From Beroe ovata (taxonomy: Eukaryota > Ctenophora > Nuda > Beroida > Beroidae): a stretch of DNA of 13,277 nucleotides. This document shows, piece by piece, positions 1-8,202 of the stretch. Each line of letters starts with the position of its first letter. The first letter of the stretch is position 1. The stretch spans positions 67,065-80,341 of the forward strand of contig CAMPET010000240.1 in the NCBI GenBank assembly GCA_946803715.1, in the 5' to 3' direction. The notes below the pieces were generated by a model that saw only the letters and a program-made list of their open reading frames with translations, was not told the DNA's origin and ran no database searches. A program made the translations under genes and the position numbers.

Positions 1-67
1 GGTTAGGGTTAGGTTAGGGTTAGGTTAGGGTTAGGTTAGGGTTAGGTTAGGGTTAGGGTTAGGTTAG
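1..67 (+). repeat. Telomere-like TTAGGG/TTAGG array
   Basis: About twelve head-to-tail units alternate mostly strictly between six-base TTAGGG and five-base TTAGG, giving an 11-bp higher-order period; one pair of adjacent TTAGGG units breaks the alternation. The G-rich strand reads inward from the left edge. A chromosome end on the left would show the C-rich CCCTAA strand, so this is either an interstitial telomeric-type tract or the edge of a misjoined or inverted contig. The array ends abruptly at TTAGCATG. Confidence 0.9.
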
Positions 68-666
68 CATGAAAGCTGGCAGGCGCGTTGCAAGTACCGT
101 CGTGCGCGGATTCAAACGAGGCAGAATAGCACGAGCCTTTTGTGAAAATTACTTAAAGTTCTCATACCATTGCTGGTAGGATTTTCACCCTGACAAGGTT
201 AGAAACTTAGACTAAAGGGGGATTTTTAGGGTTTAGAGTCTTTCAACACAATTTGTAACAACTAGCAGGACCCACAAAAGCAACTATTGGCAAAAGACTG
301 ATAGACCTATTTCTATCTAGTAGTATCTTAGTGTTGAGAGTGTCAAGAATGGTCTATAGAAAATATCACTGTTTAAGAAACTCTGTTGAATTGAATTGAA
401 TTGAAAATATGTTTTACAGCACTGAACTATTTTATAATTTAGCATACTATAAGCAGCTCCTCAGTAGTGCTTGTGAAGCCCAGGTTTAAGGGAAGAAACA
501 ATAAGATTTTGTTGATTGCTTTTCATATCAATGTTGCGCAAAATGTATTTGAGCTATTATAAGATTAAGTATTAAGTAAGGGTGTTAAGTATTTCTTATA
601 CAACTTCATATTTACGTTCCTTTGCACACTGATGAGTATAACCCAATCCCAAACTTTTGCAGGGTC
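68..666. other. 5' flank of ALDH4A1, no gene seen
   Basis: This AT-rich stretch has no supported reading frame. It holds a short (TTGAA)4 tract at about 386-405 and a TATA-like TTTATAAT at about 430. Just before the start codon, a tttgcag at 656-662 could be an acceptor for a 5'UTR intron, but its pyrimidine tract is weak and no partner donor stands out. The ALDH4A1 promoter probably lies here. Confidence 0.5.
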
Positions 667-3600
667 ATGATGCAACACTTAATTCGAACAGCAGCTCGAC
701 ATCGGTAAGAAAATATTAATCTGTTCATACATTCGAATTTTCATGTTGTTGAACATCATAATTGGTTGCAATTTAAGACATTTTTGTTTGTTAACAGAGT
801 CAAAAGAGAATTTAATTAACTCTTATCATTAGCATCTACCCTCAAATAGTGATGAAGACTTTTTCAGTGTTCGATGCATGTCTAATCCAGCAGTACAGAT
901 TCCCACTATTGATAATGAGCCACTCTCGAACTTCATGCCTGGTAGCAAGTTTCTCGATGACGTTATGACGGTGAGGAATTTCTTAGGCAATATTGTGACT
1001 TATTAGTAACTAGAAAACCCGTCGAGTGGATGTGATCAATTACTCATTGAGCAATATCTGATACAACAACACAACATATACTGATAACAGCACAAAGATG
1101 CGTTTTCCTATCGATTGAGGTAGTGTGAGTGACTGGATGCTCTCGAAACGATAATTTTATGAAGGAACAAATTGACCATTTCTTCTGATTGGCACTGTGA
1201 CATGATGCTTGCCCCCTACAGTAGTAGCACATGTCCATGGCAATGCTTATCAAAGTTCAAAATCTGCATGTGCAACTCGGATAACACTCTCCATTTCATA
1301 GCGGTTTCGGACGGAAGGATGATGTATCACAAATCTTACACTCAATTGAGTTATATATTACTGCAGGAAATTGAGGGAATGAGGAATCAGACAGCAGAGG
1401 TCCCAATTGTAATTGGTGGCAAGGAGATTAAATCAGATCAAGCCACTTACCAGAAAATTGTAGGTGGATGCCATCATGTGTTTCCATTGTTTCCTTGTTA
1501 AGTTATTATAGCCATGAACCTCATCATAAGTAATGCAATTTCAGCCTCATGACCACAATGTAAACCTAGCCAAGTTTTACTTTGGCGATGAATCTCATAT
1601 CAATGATGCTATTGAGTCGTGTATGGAGGCTCGAGCAAAATGGGAAATGACTCCTTGGGAGCATAGAGCTGCTGTATTCCTCAAGGCTGCAGATTTGCTC
1701 GCTGGGAAATACAGAGCTAAAGTTCTTGCATCAACAGTCCTGGGACAGGTATGTTATTCATCTTGAACACCCATAGTCAATTGCCCATAGTCAATTGCCT
1801 GAACGCCCATAGTCAATTGCCTGAACATTTGATCTATGGTGAATGGTAATTATAATAGTTTTCATCATTGCAGAGCAAAACCATGCAGCAAGCTGATATT
1901 GATGCAGTTTGCGAAATGGTCGATTTCTACAGATTTGCAGTGAAGTATGGAGATGAACTGTACCGGATGCAACCATCTCATCACAGCCCTGGTGTTTGGA
2001 ACAGAGTTGAATGGAGGGGTCTAGAGGTGAGGTTTCCCTCTGAATAATTGCGTTCGTATTGAGCTTCACTTAACTTGTTAATGCCAGATGAAAATTTAGT
2101 ATATCTTTTCCCTTGCTCCCCTTGTGTTTGATGAACAGTGCTCCAGACTGCATGTTATAACATGATCACTTATTCCCCAAGGGATTCATCGCTGCGATAG
2201 CGCCGTTCAATTTCACTGCTATCGGTGGTCAGCTGTGGGGAACACCAGTGCTCATGGGTAATGTGGTTGTGTACAAGCCATGTACAACCGCCATTCTGAG
2301 CGGATACCAACTCTTCCAGATACTGCAAGAAGCAGGCCTCCCTGATGGTGAGACATGACATGGTTATGTAATAAGTGTCGCAGTAAACCACGGAGTAGAA
2401 TTGAACATATTTGGATAGGTATAAGACAAGGCTTTTATTATACTACTAGATAATTTCACTACTATATCTCATCATGTTTATGTCAGGTGTATGCAACTTC
2501 GTGCCGAGCCGAGGTCCTGCCTTTGGCAAAGCAGTCATACCGAACAAGAATCTTGCGGGCATCAGCTTCACAGGGTCCTCCCCTACCTTCAATCATCTGT
2601 GGAAAGAAGTGGGCATGAACATTGACAATTACAAGTGAGTGGTTTCCATGATAGTTCACAGTGATGTGAACAATATTGGTTCATGTGATTAACCGGATTA
2701 ACAATTAACATTTATCATAAGACCGCTCCTTTAATCACATACACTCAGTTCCTAACCATACTCAGCTTTATCCATTCATACTCATTAGTCTCTACCTCTC
2801 CACACCTCAGTAACACTACCGACCCATACTCCCACAGGACATACCCGAGGCTGGTGGGTGAGACAGGAGGGAAGAACTACCACTTGGTCCACCCAACTGC
2901 AGATGCGGAGACCGTGATCAACGGTACAATACTGTCTGCATTCGAGTACAGTGGTCAGAAGTGCAGTGCCTGCTCGAGGATGTATGTTCCAGCCAGTCTG
3001 TGGGACCAGGTAATCCTTGTCAGTGTGTCCTCTGGTAAGAGGGTGCTGGGGAGATTATGCATCCATTTTTGATTTTGGCAACATTTGCTCGGCAAGAAAA
3101 CTACCTAGTAATAAAGTACTAACACTCATGATTTTGGTTAAGTAGCGCTTATTAGGTTTAGACGAATGTTATACAACTTGTATGTGCATTTGTATGTTAG
3201 TGTTAGTAGACGTTGTGGTTTGCTTCTGACTCACGAATTATCAATCATCATTGATACATTATATACATTAGATACAAGCAATGCTGGTAATTCAATAATC
3301 ATAGCCTGCAGGCCGGTGATTATTGAATTCCCCCTCACAAAATTGGGACACGTCACACAACTCACTTCCCCAACCTTATCTTGACACATCAAGTACTGTA
3401 CCTATACACTGGTGCGAGATTGCGTGTTTGTGTGTGCAACACAACACCACTCAGTATTATCTTCTCAGATAAGGGAAGGTCTGGTGTCAAGCACAGCGGC
3501 CCTGAAAATAGGCCCCGCCGAGGATTTGAAAACATTCACATCCGCTGTCATTGACCACAAGAGTTTCCTCAACATCAAGAGTTATCTCGATCATGCCAAG

Positions 3601-6600
3601 TCGGATCCCTCCTGCGAAATAATCGTGGGCGGGGAGTGTGATGACAGGTTGGTCTGTGGGAGTGTGGTGTGGTGTGTGGTGTGTGGTGTAGTGAAGTGTA
3701 GTGTGATGTGTGATGTTGTGTGGTGTGGAGTGCGGTGCGGTGTGATGTTGTGTGGTGTGACGTTGTGTGGTGTGGTGTGAGTGTGCTGTGATGTTGTGTG
3801 GGGTGATGTTGTGTGGTGTGATGTTGTGCGGTGTGATGTTGTGTGATGTGGGAGTATGGCGTGTGGGAGTGGTGTGGTGTGTTGATGTGTGGTGTGATGT
3901 GTGTGATGTTGTGTGGTGTGGTGATGTGTGGTGTATTGGAGTATGGGGTGTGGGAGTGGTATGATGTTGTGTGGAGTGGTGGTGTGCGGTGTGATATTGT
4001 GCGGTGTGATGTTGTGTGATGTGTGATGTTGTGTGGGAGTGGTGTGTGGTTTAATGTGGGAGTATGGGGTGTGGGAGTGGTGTGATATTGTGTGGAGTGG
4101 TGGTGTGCGGTGTGCTGTGCGGAGTGGTGTGATGTTGTGTGGTGTGATGTGTGGNGTGTGTGGTGTGGTGTGCGGTGTGGTGTAATGTGGTGTGGTGTAG
4201 TGTGTAGTGTAGTGCGATGTTGTGTGATGTTGTGTGGTGTGATGTTGTGTGATGTCTGGGAGTATGGCGTGTGGGAGTGTGGTGTGCTGTGATGTGTAGT
4301 GCCTGGTGTAGTAAAGTGTAGTGTGGTGTGAAGCGTGATATGAGACATGGTGTTACACATTTTGTGTTTTATCCGGGTGGTTGATCTCATGCTATATTAT
4401 TTACACAATGACAGCTCCCTGACTTCTCAGTGTCGGTTACTATGTGGATCCAACCATTATTTTGACGAGTGACCCACACTACAAGTCAATGGAAGAAGAG
4501 ATTTTCGGGCCAGTTCTCACTGTATACGTGTACAATGACGCAGACTGGGAACAAACTCTGAAACTGGTGGACACAACCTCTCCATACGGACTGACTGGCA
4601 GTATTTACTGCAAGGACAGGTAACTGTGGTGTATGGCTATCATTACATTATACCTAGTGTGTCACAAATATTGCAATTACCGAAAACCTGAATTCATTTC
4701 CTTATCTCAAGGATATCATACGCGTTAATTGAAATCCCTCATTTAGTATCACTGATGAATCAGTCCCTTCGTCAAACGCAAGGAAATATTACGGACCAAT
4801 TATATAGTGTTCAAATCCACAATCACATCATCCCGGCCTTTTGGCTAAGATCAAGTGTAGTATCTGTTCTTATCAGTTTAATATCTGATAAGCTATACAT
4901 CGTATAGCTTCAATATTAAATTGATTTTTGGCAACTGGTCTCGGATGTGAAGCTTGCTTCAGCCGGATCACGAGTCTTCCCCGTATTGCAGTACCTCGGG
5001 GCTAGGCTCACCTCCCTTCCGGGGAGGCTCTCATGAAATGGCATGTAATTTGATACAACTGGAGGTGTTAAGCGTCTTTCAGTGATAGCTATTTTACTGT
5101 CACACATTTATACCTATATTTAGTAGTTAATATTTAATTAGTGTTCCAAATGAATATCTTTCACGTTAGTATGGTTTATACTTTCATTCTTTGACGAAAC
5201 AGGTTTTTCAGAAATGAATCGCAATATTTCTCTGTGAAAATAGAATACCGTGTCACGTATTATACGATTTGAACTGATTAATGTGATGCTGATTGTTTGC
5301 GATATATTCTTTGAAATTGTTATTGTCTCCATTACCTACTGTTTTCTATATATTCATCGTTTGTATTGCATGCTGATTGTATTATGATTGCATGAATGTT
5401 CGATATATAGCCAGTGTACGGTATTTGAGTGACTCAGGGGGTTTGGGGGGCAGGCCCCCCAAATGCCAGAGGCTTAGCACCACAGGAGAAGATTTTTTTA
5501 AAGTCCAAGCCAGAGAGTGCCTGATCACACAGAAATCATCGATTCAAGTCATTTTACTACGAGAAGAAAGCACTCCAGAGATGAGCATTTTCAGTCTCCT
5601 ATTGGCTATTATAACTGTCTACTGACAGAATATTTCATGGTTACTTATTAGATAAGACGAGGTTAAGTGAAGATGGGAGAGAGTGATTCGTATCCTGCAC
5701 TTAGTTAAAATAGCTTATGTAATAGCTTATGTAATAGCACATGTAAATACGATGAAATTACCTCAAAATCAACTCTTTTAAACTAAATATGAACGTTAGC
5801 ACAGAGTTTATAATGGACCATCGACAAGCATTCACGCCAAATCAACGAAACGAAATGATGAAATGACACGTATGCATAATATCACTCATATCGATCTGGG
5901 GTGTATCGTACACCCCAGCGCAATTAAAATACAGTAGGCGCCCCGATTTCACGGCACGCCTAGGGAGCATTGCAAATTAACAGTACATGTGGGAGTGTTT
6001 TTGAGTATCATTCGCATGCCATTATGAATGAATAATTTATAGGTCCATGGAAATTGATTTATAACGATAAAAATTGATATATGGCAACCTGTTTATGAAG
6101 GTTTTTGGTATTCCACTGCCATGATTGAAAGCAATATTCCATTCTCATCAACACCGTTTTCGAACACAAGGAAATATTCTGGCACTTAAATATAGTCTCC
6201 TATTTTGCATTACCATTATCGCTTCTCGGCCTTTTGGCTAAGATCAAGTGTAGTATCTGTTCTTATCAGTTTAATATCTGATACGCTATACATCGTATAG
6301 CTTCAATATTAAATTGATTTTTGGCAACTGGTCTCGGATGTGAAGCTTGCTTCAGCCGGACCGCGAGTCTTCCCCGTATTGCAGTACCTCGGGGCTAGGC
6401 TCACCTCCCTTCCGGGGAGGCTCTCATGAAATGAACAAGATTATGTGTAACTTAACATTTGTCCAGGTCTATTCTGGAACACGCACATACTGTGCTACGC
6501 CACACTGCCGGTAATATATACTTCAACGACAAGTCGACTGGCAGCGTTGTGGGACAGCAGCCGTTCGGCGGTTCCCGCGCCAGTGGGACTAACGACAAGG

Positions 6601-6701
6601 CAGTTAGTCTCAACTTGATCAGCAAGTGGACATCTCCTCAAGCAATCAAGGAGTCCCTGGTACCCCTTACCAAACACACATATCCCTACATGGAACAGTA
6701 A
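667..6701 (+). CDS. ALDH4A1: Mitochondrial delta-1-pyrroline-5-carboxylate dehydrogenase, 11 exons
   Basis: The enzyme oxidises L-glutamate gamma-semialdehyde (from pyrroline-5-carboxylate) to glutamate with NAD+ in the mitochondrial matrix, the last step of proline breakdown. Coding exons, all GT-AG with consistent phases: 667-704, 868-970, 1367-1459, 1545-1748, 1874-2026, 2182-2347, 2487-2634, 2838-3009, 3469-3647, 4431-4619, 6467-6701. They sum to 1680 nt, or 559 aa (human about 563). The N-terminus MMQHLIRTAARHRVRCMS is Arg-rich, without acidic residues, as in a matrix-targeting peptide; it sits across exons 1-2, which supports this start. Family motifs seen are PFNFTAIGG (from about residue 205), the GETGGKN glutamate (about 310), the nucleophile in GQKCSAC (Cys about 344), EEIFGPVL in exon 10, and GQQPFGGSRASGTNDK then WTSPQ near the end. 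No break is seen. The odd points are intron 9, whose weak GTTGGT donor runs straight into a minisatellite, and intron 10, which hosts U2 genes. A poly(A) signal follows at 7094. Confidence 0.96.
971..1366 (+). other. ALDH4A1 intron 2
   Basis: This is a 396-nt intron with donor GTGAGG and acceptor ctgcag. Open frames on both strands here have no splice-consistent or homologous content, and I see no other feature. Confidence 0.85.
1771..1826 (+). repeat. Short tandem repeat in ALDH4A1 intron 4
   Basis: CCATAGTCAATTGC occurs three times, starting at 1771, 1785 and 1807. The spacing is 14 bp then 22 bp, because the second and third copies are followed by CTGAAC. It lies wholly inside a 125-nt intron, so it makes up nearly half of that intron. 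Confidence 0.85.
3010..3468 (+). other. ALDH4A1 intron 8 with an inverted repeat
   Basis: This is a 459-nt intron. It contains a perfect 13-bp inverted repeat, AATTCAATAATCA at 3289-3301 and its complement at 3317-3329, around a 15-nt GC-rich spacer. A short imperfect inverted repeat (TCAAT/ATTGA) lies at 3241. No gene is supported; the plus-strand open frame here is intronic. Confidence 0.8.
3289..3329. repeat. 13-bp perfect inverted repeat (hairpin)
   Basis: The arms AATTCAATAATCA and TGATTATTGAATT are exact complements around the GC-rich loop TAGCCTGCAGGCCGG. It lies within intron 8 of ALDH4A1. It could fold in the pre-mRNA, or could be the footprint of a small transposon; I see no target duplication. 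Confidence 0.8.
3656..4345 (+). repeat. G/T-rich degenerate minisatellite in ALDH4A1 intron 9
   Basis: About 690 bp consist almost only of G, T and scattered A on the coding strand, built from GTGTGGTGTGATGTT-like units. A marker GGAGTATGG(C/G)GTGTGGGAGTG recurs at 3851, 3938, 4059 and 4259, which shows an irregular higher-order organisation. There is one N, at 4154, so the assembly is uncertain here. The array starts a few bases after the exon 9 donor. A 271-codon open frame on the minus strand is pure His/Thr/Pro repeat translation and is not a gene. Confidence 0.93.
4779..4808 (+). promoter_or_regulatory. PSE-like and TATA-like elements upstream of U2 copy 1
   Basis: CAAGGAAATATT at 4779-4790 and TATAGT at 4803-4808 are repeated at the same distances upstream of U2 copy 2 (51 and 27 nt before the RNA start), while the sequence between them has diverged. 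Position and conservation fit a proximal sequence element of snRNA genes. PSE sequences vary by lineage, so the assignment rests on the two-copy comparison only. Confidence 0.6.
4830..5012 (+). ncRNA. U2 snRNA copy 1, 5'-deleted, possible pseudogene
   Basis: From CGGCCTTTTGGCTAAGATC onward this matches U2, including GTGTAGTATCTG (branch-point recognition), stem-loop II, an Sm-type ATTTTTGG and the stem-loop IV core GTATTGCAGTACC. Compared with copy 2, it lacks about five bases after the initial ATC (ATCCCGG instead of ATCGCTTCTCGG). That removes most of the segment that pairs with U6 in helix II. The other differences are A4891, T4968 and A4970. Its upstream elements sit at the normal distance from the ATC, so the loss is inside the RNA. 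It lies in ALDH4A1 intron 10 on the host strand. It could be a dead copy or a variant RNA. Confidence 0.85.
5013..5040 (+). promoter_or_regulatory. Conserved 3' flank of U2 copy 1
   Basis: These 28 nt after the expected RNA end are identical to the flank of copy 2. With the last bases of the RNA they hold a short inverted repeat, CCTCCC and GGGAGG. Identity stops sharply at 5040. This position is where the 3' processing signal of snRNA genes lies, but the classical 3' box consensus is not evident. Confidence 0.45.
5442..5463. repeat. Perfect 9-bp inverted repeat, G6/C6 arms
   Basis: TTTGGGGGG, a CAGG spacer and CCCCCCAAA form a strong hairpin. It stands out in AT-rich intron sequence and may be part of a dispersed repeat. 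Confidence 0.85.
5709..5744 (+). repeat. 12-bp tandem repeat, three copies
   Basis: AATAGCTTATGT occurs twice and AATAGCACATGT once, head to tail, within ALDH4A1 intron 10. Confidence 0.85.
5896..5918. repeat. Perfect 10-bp inverted repeat
   Basis: CTGGGGTGTA and TACACCCCAG flank the three-base spacer TCG. It is about 300 nt upstream of U2 copy 2 and could be a distal element or a hairpin; its role is unknown. Confidence 0.85.
6167..6196 (+). promoter_or_regulatory. PSE-like and TATA-like elements upstream of U2 copy 2
   Basis: CAAGGAAATATT at 6167-6178 and TATAGT at 6191-6196 lie 51 and 27 nt before the U2 start, the same spacing as at copy 1. The shared motifs within diverged flanks point to an RNA polymerase II snRNA promoter. 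Confidence 0.65.
6218..6405 (+). ncRNA. U2 spliceosomal snRNA, intact copy
   Basis: U2 pairs with the intron branch point in the major spliceosome. From memory, the first ~66 nt agree with human U2 throughout: the ATCGCTTCTCGG helix II and stem I segment, GUAGUA at 6250-6255, and TTAATATCTGATA. Next come a perfect stem-loop II (GCTATAC at 6285-6291, loop ATC, GTATAGC), an Sm-type ATTTTTGG at about 6317-6324, stem-loop III around GAAGCTTGCTTC, and stem-loop IV at 6372-6394 with the GTATTGCAGTACC loop region. Taking the end at CTCACC gives about 188 nt, the usual length. It lies in the host orientation in ALDH4A1 intron 10, ending only about 60 nt before the exon 11 acceptor. Confidence 0.95.
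6406..6433 (+). promoter_or_regulatory. Conserved 3' flank of U2 copy 2
   Basis: This 28-nt block is identical to the block after copy 1, and beyond it the flanks are unrelated. With the RNA's last bases it forms a CCTCCC/GGGAGG hairpin. It may be a 3' end-formation signal, or just the edge of the duplicated or converted unit. Confidence 0.45.
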
Positions 6702-7093
6702 GTACTTCAGGCAGTGACCTTCGGATGTGTTGTCAGGTTTCAGACTGTCTGGTTTGATGGCCAACCTAAACATTAAACAAGTTAACTATAATTGTGTATG
6801 TTAATGTGATCCTCTTTTCATCTGTAAAATATTCGGTTGTAGATGAGTTTTAGATTGAGGTAATTTATTCTTATTTGCATAGTATCTGGATTGGTCAGAA
6901 TATTAAACTTCCGTGAGTTTCATTGCCAAGCATTCGTACGTAGTTTTTATGTAACGCGCGCCAACATATTGGTCATGAACAAGCATTTAAAAACGACATG
7001 TCTTGAGCGCGCATTTGTAGAATCGAATATCTCGTGCTTGCTTCAGGAACAAAGGGGAAACACTGCAGTTGTATAATAGCAGCAGGTCAAACA

Positions 7094-7099
7094 AATAAA
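7094..7099 (+). terminator. Poly(A) signal AATAAA for ALDH4A1
   Basis: A canonical hexamer about 390 nt after the ALDH4A1 stop codon, the only canonical plus-strand one I noticed before the next gene. Cleavage is expected about 10-30 nt downstream, which reaches the opposite-strand signal. Confidence 0.65.
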
Positions 7100-7129
7100 G
7101 TGGCAACTTCTTTTTGTTTTTCAGCTACG

Positions 7130-7135
7130 TTTATT
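7130..7135 (-). terminator. Poly(A) signal AATAAA for the minus-strand gene
   Basis: TTTATT on the plus strand reads AATAAA on the minus strand, about 60 nt past the stop codon at 7195. Predicted cleavage at roughly 7100-7120 overlaps that of ALDH4A1. Confidence 0.65.
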
Positions 7136-7194
7136 CGAAACAAGACACTAGCATTGGGGTTCCATATAATCACGTACAGTTTAACACGACACAG

Positions 7195-8202
7195 TCATTG
7201 CTGTTTATTCCAGGGTAGTATGAACTCCCCTTGGTACGAATAACCAGCATTACCGTGTTTGTCCTGTATTAGTAGCGGTGTCGTACACTGATAGCAGTCC
7301 CTGCTGCTCTGTCTCGGTGCTGTCGGCTGCGTGTGATGGGCTGTCGTGTCTGTCATGAAGGAGGATCCTGATTCGGCATGTGTTCTCCCGCAGATTACTG
7401 TGTTACCTAACGTGTAGCCGTGAGTGTCCTTGTCGTAGATCACTACTTGCGGCCCTGGCTTGGAAATCGTTAGAGTCAGGGTTAATACATCTGTGTTAAT
7501 ACGTTGTATCTGGGAAATGATTTTGCAGACTTGCAACACTGCATGAGCTCAGGTATGATAATTGAGAATATCTCACATAGAAGTTGCTGAAGTTGCTGAT
7601 ATCGAAAGAGTCGTTGTCAACTTTGAGTGTTCCGTAATTGTCGTGGTTGTTATTGAGGATTCGTTCCTGGTGCTTCTTCTCGTCCCAGCCACAATTGAGA
7701 CACTGTTTAACACAGTAGTAGAGCCAGTAGATGAAGGTTATTGCAATTAGAGCCCCAATCATGGGAAACCCTGCAAATGATCCGTTCATGTCCAGCCACT
7801 TTCATAGCAATAACCATGGACCTAACTATACGGAGTTGCTATAGGAACTTACACCAGAATATCGTGTCAGTTGCAGGAGTGAACTTGTGTGGTCGGGGTG
7901 AAGATCTGGTGGTAATTTCAGGAGTGTCAGGGTACAGCTCTCTGCCAGTGACATTCCTCAGAGCAGGTTGTATGATTCCTGCTTCAATCAGGGGGTCATG
8001 TAGAGGGTAACCTGTGTGCTTTACCGGTGGATACCCAGTGGGTCGTGTCGAGGTGATTGTTACCTGAGGTATGAGTTGATTCAGGGTAGAAAGTATGGCA
8101 TTATTTTCCAGGGGTGCACACTGCAAGTATATTCGAATGTACCTGATATGTTAAGAATATGCTTGGTAATATGTAGTTCACACTCAGCACAAGATGAAAC
8201 AT
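7195..8202 (-). CDS. Unrecognised single-pass membrane protein, 3-4 exons
   Basis: I do not recognise this gene. Three exons join cleanly on the minus strand: 8120-7853 (phase 0 to 1), 7770-7577 (1 to 0) and 7509-7195 with stop TGA. Introns are 82 and 67 nt, with donors GTAAGT and GTGAGA and acceptors TTTGCAG and TTCCCAG. The product has a Pro/Thr-rich ectodomain with one N-glycosylation site (NVT), a membrane segment FPMIGALIAITFIYWLYYCV, a CLNC motif just inside, and a polar tail ending in PWNKQQ. The 5' end is uncertain. The best start is ATG at 8202-8200, giving a signal-peptide-like segment (FHLVLSVNYILPSIFLTYQ) whose frame joins only if 22 nt (8142-8121) are spliced out; the total would then be about 278 aa. 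A normal intron from AGT|GTGAAC (61 nt) is also in frame but leaves only seven N-terminal residues. It is divergent to GLMP and convergent with ALDH4A1. Confidence 0.6.
8121..8142 (-). other. Candidate 22-nt intron
   Basis: On the minus strand CAG|GTACATTC...ATACTTGCAG|TGT gives a good donor and a good acceptor in phase 0, only 22 nt apart. Splicing links the signal-peptide-like frame to the ectodomain frame. A 1-nt assembly indel, or another upstream exon, would explain the same frame change. Confidence 0.3.

Larger units (their letters stand above)
5041..6166. other. ALDH4A1 intron 10 spacer between the U2 copies
   Basis: About 1.1 kb of AT-rich DNA without a supported gene. Contents: a G/C hairpin at 5442-5463, a 12-bp tandem triplet (AATAGCTTATGT type) at 5709-5744, and a perfect 10-bp inverted repeat at 5896-5918. 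The plus frame at 5377-5625 has no family features and is crossed by the hairpin. Confidence 0.7.
6702..7194. other. Intergenic region between convergent genes (3'UTRs)
   Basis: This holds the ALDH4A1 3'UTR and the end of the minus-strand gene's 3'UTR. Open frames on the plus strand at 6891-7243 cross both poly(A) signals and have no recognisable content. Confidence 0.6.

Noticed and set aside
1-67. A true chromosome end
   Set aside because: A telomere at the left edge would show the C-rich strand 5' to 3'. The G-rich strand here points the wrong way.
3575-4390. A 271-codon minus-strand open frame rich in His, Thr, Ser and Pro
   Set aside because: It is the translation of the G/T minisatellite on its complementary strand, contains the N base and overlaps ALDH4A1 exon 9. 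It has no non-repetitive domain.
4916-5107. A minus-strand open frame over U2 copy 1
   Set aside because: It is the reverse complement of a clear U2 snRNA sequence and flank.
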